Shown in pieces: positions 1 to 8,500 of a DNA stretch of 28,379 bases (positions within the stretch are counted from its first letter, which is position 1; every line of letters begins with the position of its first letter). Both the position numbers and the translations under genes were made by a program. The DNA is from Candidatus Aerophobota bacterium (lineage in GTDB: Bacteria; Aerophobota; Aerophobia; Aerophobales; B3-G15): NCBI GenBank assembly GCA_030615365.1, contig JAUWZM010000034.1, positions 1-28,379 of the forward strand. The letters run 5' to 3'. Below the pieces are notes generated by a model, which was given only the letters and a program-made list of their open reading frames with translations, was not told where the DNA came from and did no database searches.

Positions 1-19
1 TTCTTGCATCCATGTTCAT
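1..19 (-). CDS. 5' end of a minus-strand gene, cut by the window edge
   Basis: Read on the minus strand, a strong ribosome binding site (GGGAGGTGA) lies just upstream of an ATG at 19-17, followed by codons for M-N-M-D-A-R that run off the window. The site and its spacing make a real start likely. Only six residues are visible, so no function can be given. The AT-rich stretch behind it, with a tandem direct repeat at 74-132, would be its promoter and operator region. Confidence 0.4.
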
Positions 20-73
20 TTCCTTTCACCTCCCTGGTTAATTTTTAATTTAACCGGGGAGAATTATATTATA

Positions 74-132
74 TTTCGGTTACTTTTTATATGATTTAAC
101 CAATACTCTTTCGGTTACATTTTATATGATTT
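74..132. repeat. Tandem direct repeat, 24 bp, one mismatch, period 35
   Basis: Positions 74-97 and 109-132 carry the same 24-base sequence except for one base. Each begins TTTCGGTTAC and ends TTTTATATGATTT. The 35-base period is a little over three helical turns, so both copies would face roughly the same side of DNA. Located about 55 bases upstream of the minus-strand start at 19, they look like paired operator sites. That role is inferred. Confidence 0.6.
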
Positions 133-286
133 GATGCGAAATATATTTAAATTACTATACTATAATATAATATAATAACTCAAATGTTTTTGTATCTATT
201 TTTCATAATGTAATTCGGAAAATATTGTTCGTGATGCTGCATCCATCCATTCTACCTCGAAGAGCTATGACATAACAGACCAAGTT

Positions 287-517
287 ATGGTAAAAAAACA
301 CCCGGAAGAATACCATCTAAAAATCAATAACATAAGAAAAAATCGCGTAGAGAAAGATTTTCTTTCGAGAATCAAGGAGGAGAAAATAACTGCTCTATGT
401 AAAAGTTACTTTCCCGGGTTTACCCTAATGAAGTTCCTGGTTCTTACTATAGTGATTGTCAGTCTTATCATGATTCCTGCACACACAGTAGCTGCCCAAT
501 TTATTGGGCGGGTTTAG
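287..517 (+). CDS. Small ORF ending in a signal-peptide-like segment (possible truncated secreted-protein gene)
   Basis: The 76-residue ORF has a charged N-terminal half and then a typical signal-peptide stretch from an internal Met48 (MKFLVLTIVIVSLIMIP), ending in a signal-peptidase-like VAA-Q. It stops six residues later. Its last codons and stop lie inside a REP-type hairpin pair (488-541), so the reading frame ends in a repeat rather than a domain. No Shine-Dalgarno sits before Met1; an AAGGAGG at 373-379 is too far from Met48. The simplest reading is a secreted-protein gene reduced to its leader, related in style to the DUF11 genes downstream. It may not be expressed. Confidence 0.3.
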   Translation: MVKKHPEEYHLKINNIRKNRVEKDFLSRIKEEKITALCKSYFPGFTLMKFLVLTIVIVSLIMIPAHTVAAQFIGRV

Positions 518-541
518 TGCGCCGATAAATCGGCAAGCTAC
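488..541. repeat. REP-like inverted pair of GTAG-bounded hairpins
   Basis: GTAG at 488-491 precedes a perfect hairpin, GCCCAAT (494-500) with ATTGGGC (503-509). A second perfect hairpin follows, GCCGAT (521-526) with ATCGGC (529-534), and then GCTAC at 537-541, the complement of GTAGC. The two units face each other, as in paired REP elements. The second hairpin recurs in inverse orientation at 5469-5482, so this unit and the one at 5462-5548 flank the DUF11 gene array. Confidence 0.65.
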
Positions 542-682
542 AGGTTTAATTTAAACAGGTAAGAAACCTCATATTTTTAGGAAATCTTAACTGCTACAGT
601 AGATCATTGGTATTTTAATTACCACTGAAAAAAGGTAAATTGACCAAGTTGGTAGTATGAAAGATTTATTTCAAGGCAAATA

Positions 683-2440
683 ATGAAAACAATTATATGT
701 ATCTTACTGGTAATTATTCTTGTGGGTGTGGTATGTTCTTTTCCTGCATTTTGTGCTGCTCCCTGGCCTGATGACAGTGACTGGATAGCGTATGTAGACA
801 CCAACTGGGATCCTATTCAAGATGTGACAGGTGATGAGTCACCGACAGCTGTTGATATAGCAGGAGTTGGCCAAGGATCGTTTAATTCCGTATGGATTTA
901 TTATAGCAGCGCCTATCAAACAATTTATGTGCGTATGCTCCTCAGCGGAGACCCCCATGCCAAGGGTGGCAGTGCTCCTTACAAACAGTACGTTTGGGCA
1001 GTTGTCTTTGAAACAACCCAGGATGAGTATCTGGACTGGGCACTGGTGATGGATGGTATGGCCGGACCATCCTATGGCGGTGATGCAGTGATGGTATGGT
1101 ACAATGCAACACCAGGACAAGACCAGGTGCCCGATGTAGTGAACTGGTTCGTATCAGCAGAGCCGACACAGGGATACACCCGGGTAAGCTCTGCCGGATT
1201 TAACACGGTAGGTAAGGAAATGTTTTATCTTGACTGGCAGGCATCTCTCAACGTCTTTTCCAGTACCGATTCTGGAGCACCACCGCCTCTAAGCGAATCA
1301 ACTCCTCTGCGATTATTCTACGCTACTGGTGCCTCTGACAATCAATTCAACAAAGATACCATGACCGGTGCCGAGATTAACTTTACCAATGTGGCTACTA
1401 CCACATTAGGTGGGATTGAAAGTGGTCGCTATGGTGTGCTCTACGATACACGGGATACACCTCCTCTGGGAGATAATGATGGAATCTGGTATAGGGGCGA
1501 AACAGTCTATGTGAAGGGATACGGCTGGCCCTATAGCTCACTAACGCTCAATGTGCGAGTTCTTGCTCCCGATGCATCCACCGTGGTCTGGTTTGGCACA
1601 GTGCCAAGTGCCACAGGAAGAGTTGACCCCTCGCCAACCTGGCCTATTCTCTGCTTTGCGGTAGCAGGCATTTATTATATCCAGGTGGAAGATCCCTTCA
1701 ACTCAGGCACCTGGTACACCTATGATCGATTTACTGCAGAAGCTCCCGATGTTGCCATAACCAAATCAGCCTCCCCGGATACTGTTAGTAGTGGAGGGAA
1801 TATTACCTACGCCATTGAAGTTACCAACATGGGCACCATCTCTGCCAACGTTATCTCTATAGTTGATGTCATTCCCACAACCTTTACTTATATCTCTAAT
1901 ACAACAGTAATGAACGCTGCTTCAGGAGCTAACCCTACTATCAATGGAGATATTCTAACCTGGAGTGGCAACTGGATAATCTCACCGGGCAGCAGTTTAA
2001 GTCTTACCTTTGAGGTGAGTGTCGGTACCCAACGAGGTATCTTTTACAATAATGCCTCAGCTTATGGGACAAATTTCTGTCCCGCCTCTACCGGCAATAC
2101 TGCTCCGATAAATGTCCTTTGCCCCGAGCTTTCCCTTGTTAAAAATGTTAATAAATCTAGCGCCGCCCCTGGTGAGGTAATTACCTATACCTTAACTTAT
2201 GAAAATATTGGTGATGAAAAAGCAACTGATATACTCATTTTGGAAACTATTCCCACCTATACCACTTATGTTACGGGAAGTGTCACCAGCTCTTTCCCTA
2301 TCACTACAGAATTTAGTCACGATGGGGGATTGAATTTTGATTTTTCCGATACACCTCCGGTGACCCATATTCTTTGGTCCAGAACAAATCTTTTGCCAGG
2401 AAGCGAAGATACAACCGGTTTTCAGGTTGTCATTGATTAA
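683..2440 (+). CDS. Secreted DUF11-repeat surface protein
   Basis: A 585-residue protein with a clear N-terminal signal peptide (MKTIICILLVIILVGVVC, cleavage near AFCA-A). Residues about 27-350 are a Trp- and Tyr-rich, beta-looking region (DSDWIAYVDTNWDP early on) that I cannot assign; a DOMON or carbohydrate-binding-like fold is possible. Two DUF11 (TIGR01451-type) repeats follow, from about 353 (DVAITKSASPDTVSSG) and 479 (ELSLVKNVNKSSAAPG), each with the usual ITY.I...N.G and D.IP motifs. The protein ends exactly at the last strand of the second repeat (FQVVID). DUF11 domains are Ig-like stalk modules of exported proteins. It is first of three tandem DUF11 genes. Its second repeat shares T.FS.DGG and THI.W motifs with the next gene, suggesting duplication. 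The ATG has a weak AAGG upstream. Confidence 0.8.
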   Translation: MKTIICILLVIILVGVVCSFPAFCAAPWPDDSDWIAYVDTNWDPIQDVTGDESPTAVDIAGVGQGSFNSVWIYYSSAYQTIYVRMLLSGDPHAKGGSAPYKQYVWAVVFETTQDEYLDWALVMDGMAGPSYGGDAVMVWYNATPGQDQVPDVVNWFVSAEPTQGYTRVSSAGFNTVGKEMFYLDWQASLNVFSSTDSGAPPPLSESTPLRLFYATGASDNQFNKDTMTGAEINFTNVATTTLGGIESGRYGVLYDTRDTPPLGDNDGIWYRGETVYVKGYGWPYSSLTLNVRVLAPDASTVVWFGTVPSATGRVDPSPTWPILCFAVAGIYYIQVEDPFNSGTWYTYDRFTAEAPDVAITKSASPDTVSSGGNITYAIEVTNMGTISANVISIVDVIPTTFTYISNTTVMNAASGANPTINGDILTWSGNWIISPGSSLSLTFEVSVGTQRGIFYNNASAYGTNFCPASTGNTAPINVLCPELSLVKNVNKSSAAPGEVITYTLTYENIGDEKATDILILETIPTYTTYVTGSVTSSFPITTEFSHDGGLNFDFSDTPPVTHILWSRTNLLPGSEDTTGFQVVID

Positions 2441-2511
2441 ATACATAATTGAGTTGATAATGTCAAATAAATCATCAAAGATTCTCATGGAAATGGAGAA
2501 AAGAAAAGACT

Positions 2512-2605
2512 CCCCTCACCCTAACCCTCTCCCGCAAGGGGAGAGGGAGAATGGAAGGAAGTTAATTGTCTCACCTCAATCCTCTCCCACAAAAGGGGAG
2601 GGAAA
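2512..2605. repeat. Two adjacent copies of the CCCTCACCC/GGGAGAGGG intergenic repeat
   Basis: Copy one (2512-2550) contains a perfect hairpin, CCCTCTCCC (2525-2533) with GGGAGAGGG (2539-2547) and a five-base loop. Copy two (2571-2605) is a degraded version with CCTCTCCC and GGGGAGGG arms. A third copy lies at 3251-3286. Repeats of this form are common between genes in environmental bacterial genomes. In the transcript the hairpin could act as a processing or stability element between the DUF11 genes. There is no U-run directly after the stem of copy one. Confidence 0.75.
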
Positions 2606-2653
2606 AGAAAAAAAAATTTTGACAACGATTTGATAAAAAGAAGGAGGAAAATA

Positions 2654-3178
2654 TTGAAAAAAATAGTTATTTCACTGGTGATAGGAAGTCTTTTATCGAT
2701 GGGACTTATGAGTGCCCCATCCATGGCAAAAAAAGAGAATTCCCTGCCTGAGAAAGTCAATATTATAATAGAGATAACTGTGGAAAAGAAAACTTTGCCG
2801 GAGGAAAAACCTACCGAAGCCGTAACAGAGACAACCGAGTTGGTGGTAGACCCCGGAGATATACTCATTTATCAGTTAACCTGTATCAACAAAGGAGGAG
2901 AACCAGCAACAGAGGTTCTCATCACTGATCCTATTCCAGAAGGGAGCGAGTATATAATTGGTAGTGCTACTGGAGATTCAGCTAAAATAACCTTCAGTAT
3001 CGATGGGGGGAATATCTATCAGGATTCTCCTGTGACCTACAAGATAAGAAAATCAGATGGAACTATCCAGATAAAGTTGGCTACCCCTGATATGTTCACC
3101 CATATCCGCTGGCTATTTACCGGGGAAATTATGCCCCAAGAATTACGAAAAGTTAGCTTTGAAGTTAAAGTAAAATAA
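2654..3178 (+). CDS. Small secreted single-DUF11 protein
   Basis: I place the start at the TTG at 2654, which has an AAGGAGGA Shine-Dalgarno at 2641-2648; a longer frame from an ATG at 2630 has no such site. The product is 174 residues: a signal peptide (KKIVISLVIGSLLSMGLM, cleavage near SMA-K), a charged linker, then one DUF11 domain with VVDPGDILIYQLTCINKG and TDPIPEGSEYIIGSATG. It ends on the last strand (FEVKVK). The domain matches the second DUF11 repeat of the upstream gene in the FSIDGG and FTHIRW motifs. The spacer on each side carries the same repeat and a shared block, so gene and spacer seem duplicated together. A likely role is a minor surface subunit or accessory, which is inferred. 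Confidence 0.75.
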   Translation: MKKIVISLVIGSLLSMGLMSAPSMAKKENSLPEKVNIIIEITVEKKTLPEEKPTEAVTETTELVVDPGDILIYQLTCINKGGEPATEVLITDPIPEGSEYIIGSATGDSAKITFSIDGGNIYQDSPVTYKIRKSDGTIQIKLATPDMFTHIRWLFTGEIMPQELRKVSFEVKVK

Positions 3179-3250
3179 GGTGATGTCAAATAAAAAATAA
3201 AAGATTCTTACGAGGATAGGGATGAAAAAGATACCAAGAAAATCTTTTAT

Positions 3251-3286
3251 CCCCTCACCCTAACCCTCTCCCACAAGGGGAGAGGG
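3251..3286. repeat. Third copy of the CCCTCACCC/GGGAGAGGG repeat
   Basis: CCCTCTCCC (3264-3272) pairs with GGGAGAGGG (3278-3286) across a five-base loop. It sits about 45 bases before the Shine-Dalgarno of the third DUF11 gene. The spacer before it (3183-3208) repeats blocks found at 2460-2485: ATGTCAAATAAA and AAAGATTCT, at the same 17-base offset. Confidence 0.75.
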
Positions 3287-3331
3287 AAAAGATATTTGAT
3301 ACTACCTGAAATAAACAAGGAGGAAAAAAAG

Positions 3332-5128
3332 ATGAAAAAGTCGGTAAAAAGGAGACAAGGAAAAAACGGGTGTAAAGAAAAGGTAAAAGGGTCGGCAATG
3401 CAAAAACTTTGTGTTGCAGGCCTGGGATTAGTTCTGGGAATAGGTATTGTAGCTGTAGCTGCACCAGCCCTGGCACTTACTCCAGCAGGAGAAGTTATCA
3501 GCAACCAGGCTCAGGTGGACTATAAGGATGCCAACGGGAATGCGTTACCTACTAAGTATTCCAATACAGTTACCACCACAGTTTCTCAGGTAGCAGGAGT
3601 AGATGTAAGCCCAGATTTGGCCGCCAAAAACGCTGTAAAAAATACTTCTGCCTGGTACGGAGCATCAATCACCAACACTGGCAACGGCACTGATATTTTT
3701 GATTTGGATTTAACGGGTGTTCCCAGTGACTGGACAGTTACTATTTACTTAGATACAAATGAAGACGGAATCTGGGATCCATCTGAAACTACCGTAGTGT
3801 CAGATACCGGAGCCTTGCTTGCGGGGTATTATAACTTTCACGTGATCGTTGTGGTGGATGTTCCTGACACGGCCGCTGATCACGATATACATACCCTCAC
3901 CCTTACCGCTACCTCACAGTTCAATCCAGCCGTTAGCAATAGCGGTGTGTACGCCACTACTGTCCAATCAAGTAGTATGGGTTTGGAAAAATTTGTTGAC
4001 CCTACCAGCGATCCACAGCCCGGGGACACTTTAACTTACGCCATCCGGATTACCATGACAGGCACCGCCCCAGCCAGTGACGTGACCGTGGTTGACTACA
4101 TTCCCACTAATACAACTTACGTCACTGGAAGCATACGTGGTGGTACCTGGGGAGTCAGCTATGCCAATGCCACTCCTAAGACAGATGCTGATGACGGAGA
4201 TGAAGCTAATTACAATATTTCCAATCCCGGCGCTGTTACCGGAATCTGCCCTTATTTGGCACCCGGAGAGGACAAGGTATTCTACTTCCAGGTTATAGTC
4301 AATAGCAAAGTTCCAGCAGAGACGCATATACATAATTCAGCTAGGGGTAACTATTATGTAGGAGGAGTGCTACAACCACAGATAGAAAGCAACGATACAG
4401 ATTCACACGTAGCTCAACTTCCTGGCGTTCTGCTCGATCCTGATCGAACAGGTTTCGCCGATCCTGGAGATGAACTGGTCTACGCTTTTACCGCTGCTAA
4501 TACAGGAAATACTCCGGATATCATTGACCTGCCCTATACCTCTACGGCTGGATGGAGTTGGGTTATCTGGGTAGATCAAGATGGTGATGGAGTTCCGGGG
4601 ACTGGTGGTGATTATATTCTCACCGATACCAACGGAAACGGAATCATAGATACAGGTGTATTAGTTCAAAACCAATCTTTGAATTTGTTAGCGGTGACTA
4701 CTATCCCCGCAGGTTTAGCCGATGAAACAATCGATGTCACCACTATCACCGGCACATCGGCTGCTGATTCATCAGTCACCGATCCAGAGGTTCTTACCAC
4801 TACAGTTACTGCCCCGGTGATTACTATAGCAAAAAGTGTTTCACCTGTCGGGAATCAACCACCGGGAACAGTTTCAACGTACACCATAGTGATAACTAAC
4901 AACGGAGCAGGAGTCGCTACCAATGTGGTAATCACTGATGTAATACCAACTAACACCACCTACGTGCCTGGGAGTATGCTGGTAAATGGAGTTAGCAAGA
5001 CCGACGACCACGATGGAGATGGAGCTCAATTTACCGGAAGCGCCGTACTGGTAGGATCAGGTGCTCATACTTATAGCCTGGGGCAATCAGGAACACTCAC
5101 TCTTCAATTCAGTGTCACTATTGATTAG
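3332..5128 (+). CDS. Secreted multi-domain DUF11 protein with Asp-rich calcium-type loops
   Basis: The ATG at 3332 follows AAGGAGG at 3318-3324; an in-frame ATT at 3296 is not preceded by a site. The 598-residue product has a long basic leader and hydrophobic core (LCVAGLGLVLGIGIVAVAA, cleavage near ALA-L). After it comes the motif GEVISNQAQVDYKDANG, which recurs in the giant gene downstream (GTLIENIADVDYQDPGG). DUF11-type domains start near residue 215 (GLEKFVDPTSDPQPGD) and 496 (ITIAKSVSPVGNQPPG). Two other beta domains contain DTNEDGIWD, DQDGDGVPG and DTNGNGIID, loops of the kind that bind calcium in dockerin or EF-hand-like turns. It ends at a terminal strand (LQFSVTID). Probably a main cell-surface or extracellular structural protein. 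The calcium binding is inferred. Confidence 0.8.
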   Translation: MKKSVKRRQGKNGCKEKVKGSAMQKLCVAGLGLVLGIGIVAVAAPALALTPAGEVISNQAQVDYKDANGNALPTKYSNTVTTTVSQVAGVDVSPDLAAKNAVKNTSAWYGASITNTGNGTDIFDLDLTGVPSDWTVTIYLDTNEDGIWDPSETTVVSDTGALLAGYYNFHVIVVVDVPDTAADHDIHTLTLTATSQFNPAVSNSGVYATTVQSSSMGLEKFVDPTSDPQPGDTLTYAIRITMTGTAPASDVTVVDYIPTNTTYVTGSIRGGTWGVSYANATPKTDADDGDEANYNISNPGAVTGICPYLAPGEDKVFYFQVIVNSKVPAETHIHNSARGNYYVGGVLQPQIESNDTDSHVAQLPGVLLDPDRTGFADPGDELVYAFTAANTGNTPDIIDLPYTSTAGWSWVIWVDQDGDGVPGTGGDYILTDTNGNGIIDTGVLVQNQSLNLLAVTTIPAGLADETIDVTTITGTSAADSSVTDPEVLTTTVTAPVITIAKSVSPVGNQPPGTVSTYTIVITNNGAGVATNVVITDVIPTNTTYVPGSMLVNGVSKTDDHDGDGAQFTGSAVLVGSGAHTYSLGQSGTLTLQFSVTID

Positions 5129-5168
5129 GCAAAAGAAAAAATAAAACCGACTTTATATTAAATTAAAT

Positions 5169-5195
5169 CCGGGCGGAATATTTATCTCCGCCCGG
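5169..5195 (+). terminator. GC-rich hairpin after the DUF11 array, possible terminator
   Basis: CCGGGCGGA (5169-5177) is perfectly complementary to TCCGCCCGG (5187-5195), with a nine-base AT-rich loop, 41 bases after the stop of the third DUF11 gene. The position fits transcription termination. The usual T-run does not follow, so it may instead protect the 3' end of the message. Confidence 0.5.
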
Positions 5196-5249
5196 AGACA
5201 TCTCATCGGCGTAACAGTAAGAAATATATCCCTTCTCAATTGCAATTTG

Positions 5250-5329
5250 GTAGCCGCAGGTTCCACACAGGCAAGATGCCTGTGCTACTAATCTACGCAA
5301 AACAACGCAACCTAAAAGGTTGCGGCTAC
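5250..5329. repeat. REP-like element cluster with GTAGC/GCTAC ends
   Basis: GTAGCCGCA (5250-5258) opens the unit and TGCGGCTAC (5321-5329) closes it as its complement. Inside are a hairpin CAGGCA (5268-5273) with TGCCTG (5277-5282) followed by GCTAC at 5284-5288, and a hairpin GCAACCT (5307-5313) with AGGTTGC (5317-5323) followed by GCTAC at 5325-5329. The constant GCTAC next to stems of differing sequence matches the other units in this window. Confidence 0.65.
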
Positions 5330-5461
5330 TTATATGAAAATTAGATCCAGAGTGATATTCTTAAGATAAGCTATGATGATCATTATTCAGATTGTTGAAC
5401 CCAGGTTAATCTTGTACTTGAACTTGCTAAGAGCCATGAGTTAAGAACTAAGAGCTATTTA

Positions 5462-5548
5462 GTAGTTTGCCGATTTATCGGCGCAGTAAATCAAACTCAC
5501 CCATGAATGGGCAGACTATAAAGTGCCCCTGCTAAATTGGGCAACTAC
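5462..5548. repeat. REP-like element, inverse partner of the unit at 488-541
   Basis: GTAG (5462-5465) precedes GCCGAT (5469-5474) with ATCGGC (5477-5482), the same stem as at 521-534 but in the opposite orientation. Further hairpin arms follow, CCCAT with ATGGG (5500-5511), then GCCC and GGGC arms (5525-5542), ending in AACTAC (5543-5548). The reverse complement reads like the 488-541 unit with extra sequence inserted in the middle. Confidence 0.6.
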
Positions 5549-5571
5549 TACTTAAAATAGACATTCTATAA

Positions 5572-8500
5572 ATGACAACTCAAAGAATTATAAAAAATAT
5601 AATGTGGAAAGCTCTACTCCCCACATGCTTTCTTTTACTTAACGCGGGGATAGCTTTAGCCAGTCCTCCCCCAGGAACTCTCATTGAAAATATTGCCGAT
5701 GTTGACTATCAGGACCCGGGGGGAGCTGCTTTTTCCAAACAGAGTAATGCAGTCATTATCCCTCTGGCGGCTGGGCCATCGTTAACGATAAGTAAAACAG
5801 GATTTCCTGATCCTGTCGGCTCAGGAGGAGAGATTACCTATCAAATTACCTGCCAAAATGAAGGAAACTCCAGAGCAACAGGGCTAATTATCACTGATAC
5901 TATACCAGAGCATACAGAGTATATCTCTGGAAGTGCCTCTCAAAACGGCATATATGATGAGAATACCAGGGAACTTACCTGGCAATTTTATTCCCTCAAT
6001 CCTGCCTCTTCTCAATTGGTAGAGTTCAAAGTGAAGGTCGATCCAGGCCTTTCTTTAGGAACCACAATATTTAATACAGTTTCTGTTTTTTGCAATGAAG
6101 GAGTATCTGACCAGGACTATCTCTCTATGAATGTGGGATTAGCACCTAATCTTGGTATTTCTAAAGCTATTGAAAAAATTGAACCAGATGAATCGTTAAC
6201 TGAAGGAAGCTACATTACCTATAGAATTGAGTTTTCCAATGCTGGCAACCAAACAGCTACAGGTCTTACCCTCTATGACCCTATCCCTGAAAACACTCAA
6301 TTCTCCAACGCTACCAATGGGGGCAGTGTGGCAGGCAATGATGTAGTCTGGTTCCTGGATGATCTTCCCCCTAATTCTACCACCTCAGTAAAAGTTACCT
6401 TTGAGATTATTGCTAATCCTCCAGAAGCCATATTAGTGGCTAATTCAGCAATGTTGGTGTGTGCTCAAGGGTTTGTGGCCATAAGTAATGAGGTTATCGG
6501 TTATCTTTATTTAACTATCGGCCTCATCTCTGACCCTCAGGGAAATCCAGTGAACTGGGAAGAGAATAACAAAGCTACCGCGTTTTTGCAGGATAGTTCT
6601 GGAAACACTGTGAGTGGTCCGAAAAGGGTAAATACTGAGGGATATTTCATTTTACCTGTGCCTGGTCAGGGAACCTATGAGCTCATCATTCAATTCAGAA
6701 GTTTGATTTCCGGAATAGAGCTTCGTAGTAGCCGTCAGCTAAATGTTACCGAAGGTGGAGGATTGTTTATCCTTGAAAGAGAAGTGGTACAGGGCAGCGC
6801 TGTGAAACGAGGAGCTCTGGGAGAGCTAAAATACTTGCCTCTAAATACCCCGGTTACTCTAATCAATATTGATACCCAGGATTCCTACCAGGAAAAGATA
6901 ATTGATAACTATGGCAATTTTGTATTTTTAGAAGATTTGCCTCCGGGAAATTATCTGGTGAAAACAGAACACCCGGAGTATCCTGGTGTGTTTGTAGCTT
7001 CTAATTTGTCTATTCTGGAGGAAGGCCAGGCAGTAACCCAGGGTGATATTTTCATAGACCCATCGGGAGTGGTATTTGATAGCATTAGTTATGACCGGAT
7101 AGCTGGCGCTACTATTTCGCTCGTAGATCCGGATACAAAAATCCCTATCTCATTACCTCCCTTTTCCGGAACAGGAGCCTGGCCCAATGTGAATAACAGC
7201 AATCCTTTTACATCGAATATCCAAGGGCTATACAGCTTCCTCTTATCAACAGAGCAAGTTGGAACTTTAGATGACCCGGCTATCTATCACCTTCAAGTTG
7301 AATCCCCACCTGGATATATGGACCGTGAGTTAGAAGTGCAAGTTGCTCAGGAGCAGGATAAAATTTCCTCTTTATTGATTACGGTTCGCTCCTTGGATGG
7401 AATGCCTATTGCAAAAGCCGGCTCTCTTGAGACAACCTGGGAGACAGTGACACTTCAAGGAATTCTCTCCCTTGCTCCCAATATCCCACTTTTTATCACT
7501 GCTCCCGCCCCTTGTTTACAATTAGAGAAAAAAGCGAAACGTAAGGTTGTTTATTTAGGAGACATTGCTCACTATACCCTCACCTTAACCAATCAAGATA
7601 CGCAATTTGCCATTGATAACATCTGGATTGAAGATCACCTACCACCAGGAATGAAGTATATACCTGGGAGCACTTTTCGAGAAGGAAATGTCTGTGAGGA
7701 ACCCGGACAGGATAGTAAGGGAAATCTATCCTGGTTTATCCCCCGTATTCTTCCCGAGGAACAAATTCAACTTTCTTATGCGTTAAAAGTGGGACCGAAT
7801 GCGTGTAAGGGAGATGGATTGAACATCGCTCAGGCTGCTGGTCAATCATTAAATCAAATCATCACCAGTAATCAGGCAAAGTTTCAAATAAAAATAAAAG
7901 AAGGTATTTTTACCTCTAAGGGGATTGTGATTGGAAAAGTTTTTGCTGATAAAAACGGGGATGGTTTCCAAAATTATATAGATGAGGAAACCTCACCCAC
8001 AGAGGAAGTAGGGATACCCGGGGTTCACCTTTATCTGGAAAATGGTGTCCGGGTTATAACCGACGAGTATGGGAAATTCTCTATCTTCGGACTGGAGCCG
8101 GGAACTCATGTTTTGAGATTAGATGAGTCCACCCTACCTTCTTCTTTTAACTCCAATTCAGGGTTCAGGAAAATTAAACCGGGATTTCCCTCTCAATTTT
8201 TGGATATTAAAGCCGGGCAAATCTATCAGGCTGATTTTCCTATAATTTCTGAAACGAGTTGCTCTTCCCTGATTTCTTCAACCAAATCAGCTTCTAATTC
8301 CTCAATTGAGAAATTTACCTGCAGAGCGGTAATGAATCCTGGCGAGCCTACTTTAGAGGAACAGATCTTAGGTTTGACGCCAGAGCCTGCTTTTCTATAT
8401 CCTGAAGATGGCCAAATTATGACCATGGGTCATAGTAATGTTCAGATAAAATTCCCTCTGGGTGCAAAGGTAATCTTACAGATCAATGGGGAAGTAATCA

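Larger units (their letters stand above)
5129..5571. other. 443-base gene-free spacer between DUF11 array and giant gene
   Basis: No ORF with a ribosome binding site is visible here. The stretch holds a GC-rich hairpin (5169-5195) and two clusters of GTAG-bounded palindromes (5250-5329 and 5462-5548), listed separately. The remaining roughly 130 bases between the two clusters show no structure I can support. I find no convincing promoter for the giant gene. Confidence 0.7.

Noticed and set aside
2427..2633. 68-codon plus-strand ORF in the first DUF11 spacer
   Set aside because: Most of it translates the CCCTCACCC repeat (SPHPNPLPQGERE-type peptide). It overlaps the real gene end and has no ribosome binding site.
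3247..3504. Minus-strand ORFs over the start of the third DUF11 gene
   Set aside because: They are antisense to a clear signal peptide and to the intergenic repeat and have no family resemblance.
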